Source: JAODBJ01 sp963782465 (GTDB lineage Bacteria > Actinomycetota > Acidimicrobiia > IMCC26256 > PALSA-610). From it: a stretch of 64,000 nt of DNA. The stretch is taken from positions 124,001 through 188,000 of the forward strand of contig CAWAJR010000001.1 in assembly GCA_963782465.1 (NCBI GenBank). Reading direction: 5' to 3'. Positions 27,665 through 38,741 of the stretch are shown here, piece by piece. The notes beneath the pieces are model-generated. The model was not told where the DNA came from and searched no databases. It saw only the letters and a list, made by a program, of their open reading frames with translations. Within the stretch, counting starts at the first letter, position 1. Every line of letters starts with the position of its first letter. The translations under genes and the position numbers were made by a program.

Positions 27665-27668
<4 letters not shown>
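26406..27668 (-). CDS. DUF58 (vWA-like) membrane-associated protein
   Basis: 420 residues. Two N-terminal helices (about 8-40) are followed by a beta domain, and FESIRDYLPDDDVRQINW-type sequence near 190 is the DUF58 signature. A von Willebrand-A-like fold with VVCVLDTGRLM (degenerate MIDAS) fills the rest. DUF58 proteins work with MoxR AAA+ ATPases as putative chaperone or metal-insertion systems. Its ATG overlaps the MoxR stop (ATGA at 27665-27668), so the two are translationally coupled. Confidence 0.88.
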
Positions 27669-28590
<922 letters not shown>

Positions 28591-28594
<4 letters not shown>

Positions 28595-29749
28595 TCGTTC
28601 CTCCCGGTATCCCAGCGTCCGGCGCGCGCGAGCGCGCGGCCCACCGTTATCACGTCGTCGTCGCCATCGATTGCGTGCAGCATCGATCGCACCTCGTCGT
28701 CCGACAGCCCGAGCGCGCGCCCGGCGCGCTCGTAGTCGGCGGTGGTCGCGTCGGCCGAGGCCGGATCGTTGCGCGATGCGCTCGCGCAACGCGGCGCGTA
28801 CCGGTGCGACTGCTTCATCGCGGGCGCGAGTGCGTTCGAGGGTGATCGCGAGCGCGTCGACGTATTCGCGTCGCGACGGTGGCAGGTCGCGTTCGGCCTG
28901 TTCGGGAGGCCCGAGCCGCCGGGCACGCGCCCAGGCCAGCAGGAGCACCGACAGCGCGATGCCCGCGAACGCCAGCTTCCAGTTCGACGGGATCGCGGCG
29001 AAGCCGCGCGACTCGCCGTAGCCGTGCACCCCTTCCGCGAAAACGACCGGCTGCGACGACGAACCGGCGAGGGCGATGCCGAACGCGGCGTTGTCGGCCT
29101 GGTCGAGGTACGCGTTGGTGAGCGGGGAGATGTCGGCGAGGAAGATGATGTCGCCCTTGCCGAGGTGCTCCTCCGTCGCGAGAGCGTGGTGCGCTTCGCC
29201 CATGACCACCGTCGACGTCTCGGCCCGCTTCCACATGCCGTCACCGGCGGTGACGACCCGCGTCACGCCGCCGAACCTCGTCGCGTCGGTCGGCGCGAAA
29301 CTCGTGCGGTCACTCGGCACCCACGCGGGCGGGTGGTCGCGTAATTCGTGCAAGTAGCGGTCGGCGTCGGTACCGCCGATCACGAGGTGACCGCCGTTCA
29401 CCACGAACTGCAGCGCGACCCCACCTTGATTGTCGGTGAGGACCTCGGGCTCGAGGATCATGAGTGTCGCCTGCGGATCGATGGTCGCGCTCACCAGGTC
29501 GCCGCGCTGGCGGGTGACGCCGTGCCCGTAGCGGGAGAGCAGCGTCGCGTACGCGCCGAGACCGTCGGGGGCCGTCGCGTACGACGATCCGGGTGCACCC
29601 GACGGGTTGCTCCCACCCACGGATCGGTCGACGCCCCTCGCGACGAGGTTGAGCGCGACGAGCCCGACCGCGACGGCGACACCAACCCTGATTGCAACCG
29701 GGACGCGACCGACCCACGCGCGTACCGACGCCGCCGGCCCGGCGGTCAA
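28591..29749 (-). CDS. DUF4350 membrane protein, frameshifted near 28775
   Basis: It starts at TTG 29749, overlapping the DUF4129 stop (TTGA). An N-terminal helix, then SSYATAPDGLGAYATLLSRYGH and a GIFT-like domain (LMILEPEVL, GGHLVIGGT), a second helix (LAFAGIALSVLLLAW) and SRREYVDALAITLERTR match DUF4350. After RAALRERIA the homology shifts one base on: DYERAGRALGLSDDEVRSM and a stop at 28591. The interval is one base too long for a single frame. This is the usual member between DUF4129 and MoxR. Its stop overlaps the MoxR GTG. Function unknown; possibly a periplasmic-facing part of a MoxR-dependent complex. Confidence 0.72.
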
Positions 29750-30353
29750 CGCCGCCTCGCGTCGTCGAGGACCCGCGGCCAGCTCTCCCGCGCGACGCGC
29801 ACGTCGGCGGCCTCCGCGTCGCGCCCGCCGTACGCGACTTCCTCGAAGCGGGTCGCGAGGTCGTCGAAGGTCTCCGACCCGAGCAGGCGGCGGACCTCGT
29901 TGGTCGTGAGCGACGGGCGGTAGCGGATCACGCCCCGCTGGCCGAGACGGAGCAACCCGGCGCGGAAACGGAGACGCACGGCGCGTTCGAGGTCGCCGGC
30001 GGCCTCGGCCGAATCTGCCTCGCGTTCGTACGCCGCGGGGTCTTCGGGTTGGGCGCCGCCGGCGGTCGTCGCCGGAGGGTGGGCCCGCGGCCCGTCCGCC
30101 GGACGCGGGCGAGGAACACCACGAACCCGATCGCGGCCGCGATGCACACGATCGCGACCGCGAGCCATGTCGGCCCGGGCACGGCGCGGAGCGCCGCGCT
30201 GATCGCGTGCCCGATGTCGCGGAGCCGGTCGCCGAGCCATTCCAGCGGTTTGCGCAACGGGCGGGGCGCGGGTGCGTTGCGGTACCGGCGGTCGGAGAGG
30301 ATGTGTTTCGCTTCGGCGCGCGCCTGGGCGGGATCGACCCGCGCGACGAGCAC
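29746..30353 (-). CDS. DUF4129 membrane protein, frameshifted near 30060
   Basis: It starts at GTG 30353 (MLVARVDPAQARAEAKHILS) with one membrane helix (WLAVAIVCIAAAIGFVVFLA). After the Arg/Pro run RRRPPA the reading shifts by one missing base to PEDPAAYEREADSAEAAGDL, then AVRLRFRAGLLRLGQRG and YRPSLTTNEV, the DUF4129 core, to the stop at 29746. About 200 residues in all. DUF4129 domains usually sit at the C-terminus of larger proteins; this short stand-alone type occurs in actinobacterial MoxR clusters. The start is 2 bases from the stop of the next upstream gene. Confidence 0.72.
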
Positions 30354-30354
30354 G

Positions 30355-31170
30355 TCAGGCCCGGGCCGAATCGAGATGGTGCAGCGCCATTTGCACGTCG
30401 AAACCCTCTTTGCGGATGCGCAGGTCGAAATAGAGCACGACGACCGCGCACGCGAGGAACGGCACCGTCAACAGGGAGGCGACCAGGCCGGTCACGCCGC
30501 CGACGATGGCGTTGGCGAGATCGCCGTGGACGTGCGCGGCGTGTACGGCGTAGGCGAGGGCACCGGTCAGCGACAGCGACACGACGACGGTGAGCAACGA
30601 GCCGAGGTAATGCACGCCGGCGCACGCCCACCAGCGGCCTTTCACGAGCGCGAACGATCGGGAGATCGCGGGGCTCACCTTTGTTTGCTCGAGGATCATC
30701 GCCGGCATCGCGACCGCGAGCGACACCTGGAGCCAGATGCCGGGCACCAGGCACATCGCCGAACCGGCGAGCACGAGCAGGCTCACCAGGAGCGCGAGGC
30801 CGAGTACCGGACCGAGCCGGTGCCAGGCGACACCGAGGGACCTGCGCGCAGTCATCTGGTTCGCGCTCACGTACACGTCGGCGACGAGCGACGTGACGGC
30901 GGCGGTTGCGAACGCGGTCGAGAGCAGCACGATGATGTTCGTCACGAGGTTCCCGGCGAGCGGTACCCAGATCGTGCCGCGCGCATCGAACACCGAACTC
31001 GCGCTCGATGTCGAGGGCAGGCTGCTCAGTGAGACGAGCACGTTCAGGATCTGCACCGGGACCACGACGATCGCGATGATCCGCACCAGCGCCCCGAACT
31101 GCGCGCGGTAGATCGCGACGGCCGCGTCGAGGATCTCTCCCACACCACGCGGCCGAAGGTTCGGGAGCAC
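30355..31170 (-). CDS. Polytopic membrane protein (GPDPase-membrane-domain-like)
   Basis: 271 residues with about six helices. It opens LRPRGVGEILDAAVAIYRAQFGAL, the pattern of membrane proteins related to the glycerophosphodiester phosphodiesterase membrane domain, with a cytoplasmic amphipathic helix before the first span. RSFALVKGRWW in the middle is another typical element. It has no enzymatic residues that I recognise. It is the first gene of the DUF4129-DUF4350-MoxR-DUF58 transcript (gaps of 1, overlap 4, 4 and 4 bases). The tandem repeat array occupies its upstream region. Confidence 0.65.
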   Translation of the reverse strand: MLPNLRPRGVGEILDAAVAIYRAQFGALVRIIAIVVVPVQILNVLVSLSSLPSTSSASSVFDARGTIWVPLAGNLVTNIIVLLSTAFATAAVTSLVADVYVSANQMTARRSLGVAWHRLGPVLGLALLVSLLVLAGSAMCLVPGIWLQVSLAVAMPAMILEQTKVSPAISRSFALVKGRWWACAGVHYLGSLLTVVVSLSLTGALAYAVHAAHVHGDLANAIVGGVTGLVASLLTVPFLACAVVVLYFDLRIRKEGFDVQMALHHLDSARA

Positions 31171-31190
31171 CAGCGAACGTTAACGGGTGG

Positions 31191-31449
31191 GCGGTGAGTG
31201 GCCGCGACGGAGGAGCAGCGAACTCGCCGGAGCGGCGAGCCTGCGAGCGCGACCAGCGAATGCGTGCGTGGCCTGATCGTTGTGGGGCGGTGAGCGGCCG
31301 CGACGGAGGAGCAGCGAACTCGCCGGAGCGGCGAGCCTGCGAGCGCGACCAGCGAATGCGTGCGTGGCCTGATCGTTGTGGGGCGGTGAGCGGCCGCGAC
31401 GGAGGAGCAGCGAACTCGCCGGAGCGGCGAGCCTGCGAGCGCGACCAGC
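31191..31449. repeat. 96-bp tandem repeat, about 2.7 copies
   Basis: Units start at 31191, 31287 and 31383; the third stops at 31449, exactly at the thiolase stop codon. The copies are almost identical (one T/C difference at unit position 9). Each unit holds the hairpin-capable CTCGCC-GGAGC-GGCGAG. All frames of the plus strand and one of the minus strand stay open through the array because 96 is a multiple of 3, but I see no sign that it is translated. It lies between two minus-strand genes. Confidence 0.9.
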
Positions 31450-32633
31450 TACAAGGTGCGGATGAGGGCGGCGTCGCCCTGGCCGCCACCGCCGCAGAGC
31501 GCCGCGGCGCCGGTACCGCCACCGCGGCGGCGCAGCTCGTTGATGAGCGTGACGACGAGCCGGGCACCCGACATGCCGACCGGGTGACCGAGCGCGATCG
31601 CGCCACCGTTCACGTTGACGACGTCGTCGGTGATGCCGAGGTCGCGCATGGCGGCGATGCCCACCGCCGCGAACGCTTCGTTCAACTCGAAGAGGTCGAT
31701 GTCGGAGACGGCGAGGTCGGCTTGCTGCAAGGCCCGCTTGATCGCGCGCGACGGCTGGGTGAGCAGCGACGGGTCGGGGCCGGCGACCATGCCGTAGCCG
31801 ATGAGTTCGGCGAGCGGCGCGACGCCGAGCTCGTCGGCCTTCTCACGGCTCATCACGATCACGGCCGCGGCACCGTCGGAAATCTGCGACGCGTTGCCGG
31901 CCGTGATCGTGCCGTCCTTGCCGAACGCGGGCCGCAGCCCGGCGAGCGATTCGGCCGTCGTGCCCGGGCGCACACCTTCGTCGGTGTCGACGACGATCGG
32001 GTCGCCTTTGCGTTGCGGGATCGACACCGGCGTGATCTCGTCGGTGAAGCGCCCTTCCTTTTGCGCGGCGGCGGCGCGTTCGTGGCTCTTGGCCGCGAGG
32101 TCGTCTTGCACTTCGCGGGTGAGACCGCCGACCTGGCCGGCGTACTTGTCGGTGCCGGTCCCCATGTGCACACCGTCGAACGCGCACCAGAGCCCGTCGA
32201 GGATCAGGGAGTCGACGATTTCGCCGTTGCCCATCCGGTAACCCTCACGCGCCTTCGGGAGGAGGTAGGGCGCGTTGGTCATCGACTCCATACCGCCGGC
32301 GACGACCACTTCGGCGTCGCCCGCCTGGATCATCTGGTCGGCGAGGTAGATGGCGTTGATCCCCGAGAGGCAGACCTTGTTGACGGTCATGGCCGGCACG
32401 GTCATCGGGACGCCGGCGCCGTTGGCGGCCTGGCGGGCGGTGATCTGGCCGGATCCCGCCTGGAGCACCTGGCCCATCAGGACGTAGTCGACCTGGTCGG
32501 CTCCTACCCCGGCGCGCTCGAGTGCGGCCTTGATCGCGATTGCACCGAGATCGACGGCCCGCATGGAAGCGAGCGCACCGGAAAGCTTCCCGATGGGTGT
32601 ACGGGCCGACGAAACGATCACCGAGCCGGGCAT
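31449..32633 (-). CDS. Acetyl-CoA C-acetyltransferase (thiolase)
   Basis: 394 residues, full length. Cys88 in VNKVCLSG is the acylated residue, and His350 (GHPVGMSG) and Cys380 (CGGGGQGDA) complete the active site. The enzyme joins two acetyl-CoA to acetoacetyl-CoA, or does the reverse in beta-oxidation. With ccr divergent from it, and an epimerase, carboxylase, ecm and dehydrogenase in the next 18 kb, a role as entry enzyme of the ethylmalonyl-CoA pathway is likely. GGAGG lies 4 bases before ATG 32633. The stop is the last base of the 96-bp repeat array. Confidence 0.93.
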   Translation of the reverse strand: MPGSVIVSSARTPIGKLSGALASMRAVDLGAIAIKAALERAGVGADQVDYVLMGQVLQAGSGQITARQAANGAGVPMTVPAMTVNKVCLSGINAIYLADQMIQAGDAEVVVAGGMESMTNAPYLLPKAREGYRMGNGEIVDSLILDGLWCAFDGVHMGTGTDKYAGQVGGLTREVQDDLAAKSHERAAAAQKEGRFTDEITPVSIPQRKGDPIVVDTDEGVRPGTTAESLAGLRPAFGKDGTITAGNASQISDGAAAVIVMSREKADELGVAPLAELIGYGMVAGPDPSLLTQPSRAIKRALQQADLAVSDIDLFELNEAFAAVGIAAMRDLGITDDVVNVNGGAIALGHPVGMSGARLVVTLINELRRRGGGTGAAALCGGGGQGDAALIRTL

Positions 32634-32724
32634 GGGTCCTCCCTACAGACACCGCCACGCTGACAAGGCCAAGCAGTGTAGGGACGGGTGGTCGCTTCTC
32701 GCTACTGGCCGGTAGCTTCGGGCC

Positions 32725-34071
32725 ATGCCTTCCTCCATCGAAGCCATTCGTGATGCGATCCTCGAGGACGCGCCCGGCGACGCGATCGGCGCGCTCCCGC
32801 TGCCCGACACGTTCCGCGCCGCGGTGGTACGGGCCGACGAGCAAGAGATGTTCGCGGGCTTGACGTCGGAGGAGAAAGACCCCCGCAAATCGGTGCACAT
32901 CGACGACGTCCCGGTGCCGGAGCTTGCTCCCGACGAGGCGTACGTCGCGGTGATGGCGAGCGCGATCAACTTCAACACGGTGTGGACGTCGATCTTCGAA
33001 CCGCTCCCCACGTTCCAGTTCCTCAAGCGCCTGGGCAAGGAGAGCGTGTGGGGTGCGCGCCACGACCTGCCGTACCACATCATGGGGAGCGACGCCTCGG
33101 GTGTGATCCTCCGGGTGGGGTCGGCGGTGCGCAACTGGAAGCCGGGCGACAAGGTCACCGTGCACTGCAACTACGTCGACGACCAGGACCCGTCGGCCCA
33201 CGACGACTCGATGATGGCGGCGAACCAGCGCATCTGGGGGTTCGAGAGCAACTTCGGGGGGTTGGCCGAGGTCGCGTTGGTCAAGGCGAACCAGCTGATG
33301 CCGAAACCCGAGCACCTCACGTGGGAGGAGTCGGCGTGCAACGCGCTGTGCAACTCCACGAGCTACCGGATGATCGTGAGCCCGAATGGTTCGCAGATGA
33401 CCCAGGGCCAGACCGTGCTCGTCTGGGGTGCGACCGGCGGGATCGGCGCCTACGCCGTGCAATACGTGTTGAACGGCGGGGGTACCCCCGTGGGGGTGGT
33501 GTCGTCACCGGAACGCGCCGCGCTGCTCACCGAACTCGGTTGCGAGCACGTCATCGACCGGCGCGCCGAGGGCTACAAGTTCTGGAAGGACGACAACACC
33601 CAGGACCCGGCCGAGTGGCGACGGTTCGGCAAGAAGATCCGCGAGTTGAGCGGCCGCGACCCCGACATCGTCTTCGAACATCCGGGACGCGCCACGATGG
33701 GGGCGTCGGTGTTCGTCGCGAAGCGGGGCGGCATGATCATCACCTGCGCGGCGACCTCGGGGTTCAACATCGAGTACGACAACCGGTACCTCTGGATGAA
33801 CTTGAAGACGCTGAAGGGCTGCCACTTCGCGAACTACCGGGAGGCGTGGGAAGCGAACCGGCTGGTCCGCGAGGCTCGCATCCACCCGACGTTGTCGAAA
33901 GTGTTCGACCTCGACCACAGCGGCGACGCGGCCTATGAGGTGCATCACAACATCGGCGAGGGCAAGTACGGCGTCCTGTGCCTCGCGCCGGAGGAGGGCC
34001 TCGGTGTCACCGACCCTCGCACCCGCGAAGCACACATCGACGCGATCACCTTGTTCCGCCGGCACGCCTGA
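32725..34071 (+). CDS. ccr: Crotonyl-CoA carboxylase/reductase
   Basis: 448 residues. It is an MDR-superfamily protein with the long Ccr-specific N-terminus (EKDPRKSVHIDDVPVPELAP), the Rossmann motif VLVWGATGGIGAYAVQY and the insert ACNALCNSTSYRM that forms the CO2 pocket. The conserved YDNRYLWMNLKTLKGCHFANY and HHNIGEGKYGVLCLAP match Ccr rather than simple enoyl reductases. It converts crotonyl-CoA with CO2 and NADPH to ethylmalonyl-CoA. Downstream lies the epimerase, 16 bases after the stop. It is the key enzyme of the ethylmalonyl-CoA pathway, and also supplies polyketide extender units in streptomycetes; no polyketide synthase is in the window. Confidence 0.93.
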   Translation: MPSSIEAIRDAILEDAPGDAIGALPLPDTFRAAVVRADEQEMFAGLTSEEKDPRKSVHIDDVPVPELAPDEAYVAVMASAINFNTVWTSIFEPLPTFQFLKRLGKESVWGARHDLPYHIMGSDASGVILRVGSAVRNWKPGDKVTVHCNYVDDQDPSAHDDSMMAANQRIWGFESNFGGLAEVALVKANQLMPKPEHLTWEESACNALCNSTSYRMIVSPNGSQMTQGQTVLVWGATGGIGAYAVQYVLNGGGTPVGVVSSPERAALLTELGCEHVIDRRAEGYKFWKDDNTQDPAEWRRFGKKIRELSGRDPDIVFEHPGRATMGASVFVAKRGGMIITCAATSGFNIEYDNRYLWMNLKTLKGCHFANYREAWEANRLVREARIHPTLSKVFDLDHSGDAAYEVHHNIGEGKYGVLCLAPEEGLGVTDPRTREAHIDAITLFRRHA

Positions 34072-34087
34072 ACGGGAGACGTTCACC

Positions 34088-34492
34088 ATGCTGCTCACCG
34101 AGATCGACCATGTAGCGATCGCCGTGAACGACCTCGAGTCGGCGATCGCGTACTACCGCGAGACCTTCGGGTGCGATGTCGAGCACCGGGAAGTGATCGA
34201 GAAGGACGGGGTCGAGGAGGCGCTCCTTCGCGTCGCCGATTCCTACATCCAGTTGCTCACTCCGATCCGCGACGACTCGACGGTCGCGAAGTACCTCGCG
34301 ACGAAGGGTGAAGGCATCCACCACGTCGGCTACCGCGTCGACGATTGCGGAGAGGCCCTCGACGCGGTGAAAACCCACGGCTTCCGCGTCATCGACGAAC
34401 AGCCGCGTCCGGGGAGCCGGGGCACGACGGTCGCGTTCGTGCACCCGAAGACGGCGTTCGGCACGCTGATCGAACTCGTGCAGGAGAACTGA
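34088..34492 (+). CDS. mce: Methylmalonyl/ethylmalonyl-CoA epimerase
   Basis: 134 residues from ATG 34088. This VOC-fold protein has the metal ligands of the epimerase (IDHVAIAV with His8, GIHHVGYRV, and Glu in LIELVQEN), and the family end HPKTAFGTLIELVQ is retained. It interconverts the 2R and 2S forms of methylmalonyl-CoA, and its relatives also accept ethylmalonyl-CoA. It is in the same operon as ccr (16-base gap), which is the arrangement expected for the ethylmalonyl-CoA pathway: Ccr product to Ecm substrate. Confidence 0.92.
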   Translation: MLLTEIDHVAIAVNDLESAIAYYRETFGCDVEHREVIEKDGVEEALLRVADSYIQLLTPIRDDSTVAKYLATKGEGIHHVGYRVDDCGEALDAVKTHGFRVIDEQPRPGSRGTTVAFVHPKTAFGTLIELVQEN

Positions 34493-34640
34493 ACCCGCGG
34501 TCACGGTCGGCGTTCGCCCCGGTCGGTCGGGTCTATCCCCCAATGGGGCGAAGGTCCCGGACGTCGAAATCGAGCGGGTCCCAAGTCCAGAAATGACGCG
34601 GGTGGGTTGGCCCGGCCATGGGCCGAGCCGATCACGCGGT

Positions 34641-35735
34641 ATGGCACAAACGCGCACCCTTCATCTCGACGATCGATTCATCACCGACGTCATCGCCGCC
34701 CACGGCATGTGGAAGTACCGCCTTCACGACGCGATCGAGACGGGATCGAGCGCGTTCAGCCCGGAGAAGATCGCGGTCGACAACCAGTGCCAGCTGGGCC
34801 AATGGATCCACGGTGACGCCCGGCGCATGCTCGGCGACGCCGCGGCACACGAGCAGTTACGAGACCTGCATGCCTCGTTCCATCGCACGGCGGCCGACGT
34901 GCTCCGGCTCGCGTTGGCGGGCGAGCGAGGCACGGCGCGCGCCCAGATCAGCTCGGGGAGCCCGTTCCTGCGCACCTCGGCGCACCTCGTGCAGATCCTC
35001 GACGGCTTGCGAGCCGGCAGTGTCACCGGCACCGCCGGAGCGCACGAAGATGATCCGGTGCGGGCCGAGCTGGTCGGTACCGCCCTCGAGACCTCGGCCC
35101 AAGCCGATGTCGCGTCGATCGCGGCCGAGCAGGTGCGCGCGAACGTGGAGGCCGTCGCGGCGGCCGCCGAGGAGATGTCGGCGGCGATCGGCGAGGTTTC
35201 GGCGAGCGCCAACGCGGCGACACAGGTCGCGGCCGGGGCCGTCGAGAGCGCGGAGGAAGCGAGCGCGATGGTCGACCGGCTCGCCCGGGCGACCGGTGAG
35301 ATCGACAAAGTGCTCTCGCTCATCACCGCCATCGCCAAGCAGACCAATCTGCTCGCGTTGAACGCGACCATCGAAGCGGCCCGCGCCGGCGACGCCGGCA
35401 AGGGCTTCGCCGTCGTTGCGACCGAGGTGAAGCAGCTGGCTCGCGAGACGGCCGACGCCGCCGACGACGTCGCCGCGAAGGTCGCGGAGATCAACTCGAG
35501 CGTCACTGCCGCGCTCGCCGGCATCGCCAAGTTCACCGAGACGACGCGCGAGATCTACGACACACAGACCACGATCGCGGGCGCGGTCGAGGAACAGAAT
35601 GCGGCGACGAACGAGATCACCCGGAACATGGCCGAAACCGCGACGGCCGGAGCCGCCATCGCCGAGAACGTCGCCGCGGTCGGCCTCGCGGCCCGCAACA
35701 CGCGGGCCATTGCGGGGGCATGGCACTCCGAGTGA
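34641..35735 (+). CDS. Soluble methyl-accepting chemotaxis protein with N-terminal CZB zinc domain
   Basis: 364 residues from ATG 34641 (an earlier ATG at 34593 adds 16 non-conserved residues). Residues 10-90 are a chemoreceptor zinc-binding (CZB) domain with His21, the CQLGQW motif at Cys50, His77 and His81. Residues about 150-355 are the MCP signalling helix pair with the hairpin tip IAKQTNLLALNATIEAARAG. There are no membrane helices, so it would sense in the cytoplasm, probably zinc or oxidants such as hypochlorite as known for CZB proteins. No che or flagellar genes lie nearby, so it may feed a non-motility pathway. Confidence 0.85.
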   Translation: MAQTRTLHLDDRFITDVIAAHGMWKYRLHDAIETGSSAFSPEKIAVDNQCQLGQWIHGDARRMLGDAAAHEQLRDLHASFHRTAADVLRLALAGERGTARAQISSGSPFLRTSAHLVQILDGLRAGSVTGTAGAHEDDPVRAELVGTALETSAQADVASIAAEQVRANVEAVAAAAEEMSAAIGEVSASANAATQVAAGAVESAEEASAMVDRLARATGEIDKVLSLITAIAKQTNLLALNATIEAARAGDAGKGFAVVATEVKQLARETADAADDVAAKVAEINSSVTAALAGIAKFTETTREIYDTQTTIAGAVEEQNAATNEITRNMAETATAGAAIAENVAAVGLAARNTRAIAGAWHSE

Positions 35736-35816
35736 CCCGGCGGTCCTGCGGCCCGGCAACGCACCGCGCTGGCGCATTTCACACGATTCGCTAGCTTCGG
35801 GCGCGACGGGGAGTTC

Positions 35817-36669
35817 GTGCCGATGGAGGACCATGCCGTCGTCTTCGACGACGGGCGCGCGTTCACGTTCGCCGAGTTCGGCGACCCGGCCGGGGCGCCG
35901 GTCGTGCTGTTCCACGGCGCGCCGGGATCGCGGCTGTTCTGCCCCGACGAAGCGCGCACCCGCGCCGCCGGCGTCCGTTGCATCACCTTCGACCGTCCCG
36001 GCTACGGCGGCTCGGCGCCAGTTCCCGGGCGCCGGGTCTCCGACGTCGCGACCGATGTGGCGCGTCTGCTCGATCTACTCGCCATCGACCGTGTCGCGGC
36101 GATCGGATGGTCGGGTGGAGGGCCGTTCGCGGGTCGCGACGGCACACGCGCTCGGCGACCGCATCACGCGCGCGGCGGTGATCAGCGCGCCCGGCCCCCT
36201 CGACGAGGTGCCCGGCGCGTGGGAGCGGCTGGGCGACTACCAGCGCCCGACCGCCGAGATGGCTCGCCGGGAACCGGAGCGTTCGGTCCGGGCGATCGCC
36301 CGCCACATGGCCCCATTCGTCGAGGACCCGTCGTCGTTCCTCGGGCGCGGCGACCCGGCGATCAACGGGCCGCCCTGGGCGATGCTCGTCGGCCAGGTCA
36401 GCGAGGCGTTACGCCAAGGCACCGAAGGCCTGGCCGCCGATCTGGTGGCGATGTGGTGCGAGTGGGGTTTCGAGCTCGCCGACGTGGTCACCCCGACCGA
36501 CGTCTGGCACGGCGCGCGCGATCCGCACAACGCGGAGGACGCTCAGTGCTACGCGGCCCGCCTTGCCGACGCGCACCTCACCGTGTGGCCCGACGCCGGG
36601 CATATGGGTGTCATCACCCATTGGGACGACGTGCTCGCCGCCGCGCTCGCGAGAAGAAGCGGTAACTGA
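35817..36669 (+). CDS. Alpha/beta-hydrolase, frameshifted near 36132
   Basis: It starts at GTG 35817 (GGGGAG 4 bases upstream). VVLFHGAPGSRLF is the oxyanion region and IGWSGGGPFA the nucleophile elbow with Ser. Just after it the frame fails; one base on, VATAHALGDRITRAAVISAP continues the fold, with DVWHGARDPHN (acid) and DAGHMGVITH (His) near the end at 36669. The interval has one base too many, and the GGG at 36131-36133 is the likely place. Restored, it has about 283 residues with a complete Ser-Asp-His triad. The substrate is unknown. It is placed between the chemoreceptor and the carboxylase. Confidence 0.75.
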
Positions 36670-36728
36670 TCACGCTTTCACGGGTCGAATCAACCTTGCG
36701 TCCCGATCCGGCCCGTCAGAGGAGTTCG

Positions 36729-38431
<1,703 letters not shown>

Positions 38432-38435
<4 letters not shown>

Positions 38436-38701
38436 GCGCCGGCGTGCAAGGCGCATCGATCGCTTCGATCCACGGCAGCCCGTCGCCCGACGAGCTGGTC
38501 GCGGTCACTGTCGCGGTCTCCGCGCTGGTCGACGAAGCGCAGGCCACGGCGGCCGCGAACGCAGCGGCGGGTGACGGGGCCGCGAACAACGAGCAGCTCA
38601 ACGTGTGGCTCACCGCCTCCCGGCGTGCCGCGCAGCGCTCGTCGCTCTCGCGGGGCCCGTGGCGAATATCAGGCCGGATCGCGAGAAGATCTCGTATCTA
38701 G
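38432..38701 (+). CDS. Acyl-CoA carboxylase epsilon subunit
   Basis: 89 residues from GTG 38432, overlapping the pccB stop by 4 bases. SIHGSPSPDELVAVTVAVSAL matches the N-terminal motif of actinobacterial AccE/PccE (xRGxPxxEExAAL), and the end WLTASRRAAQRSSLSRGPWRIS is the basic Trp-containing tail that binds the beta subunit. The epsilon subunit is specific to actinobacterial acyl-CoA carboxylases and stabilises the complex. The middle is Ala-rich. The gene is easily missed because it is short and sits inside a longer open frame. Confidence 0.8.
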
Positions 38702-38741
38702 CGCGAGGAAGCGTGCCGGCGACGGAGTGTTGGGCGAGCAC

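Noticed and set aside
31194..32663. A plus-strand open frame with a triplicated 32-residue peptide
   Set aside because: The 96-bp repeat stays open in several frames, but the rest of the frame is antisense to the thiolase and has no homology.
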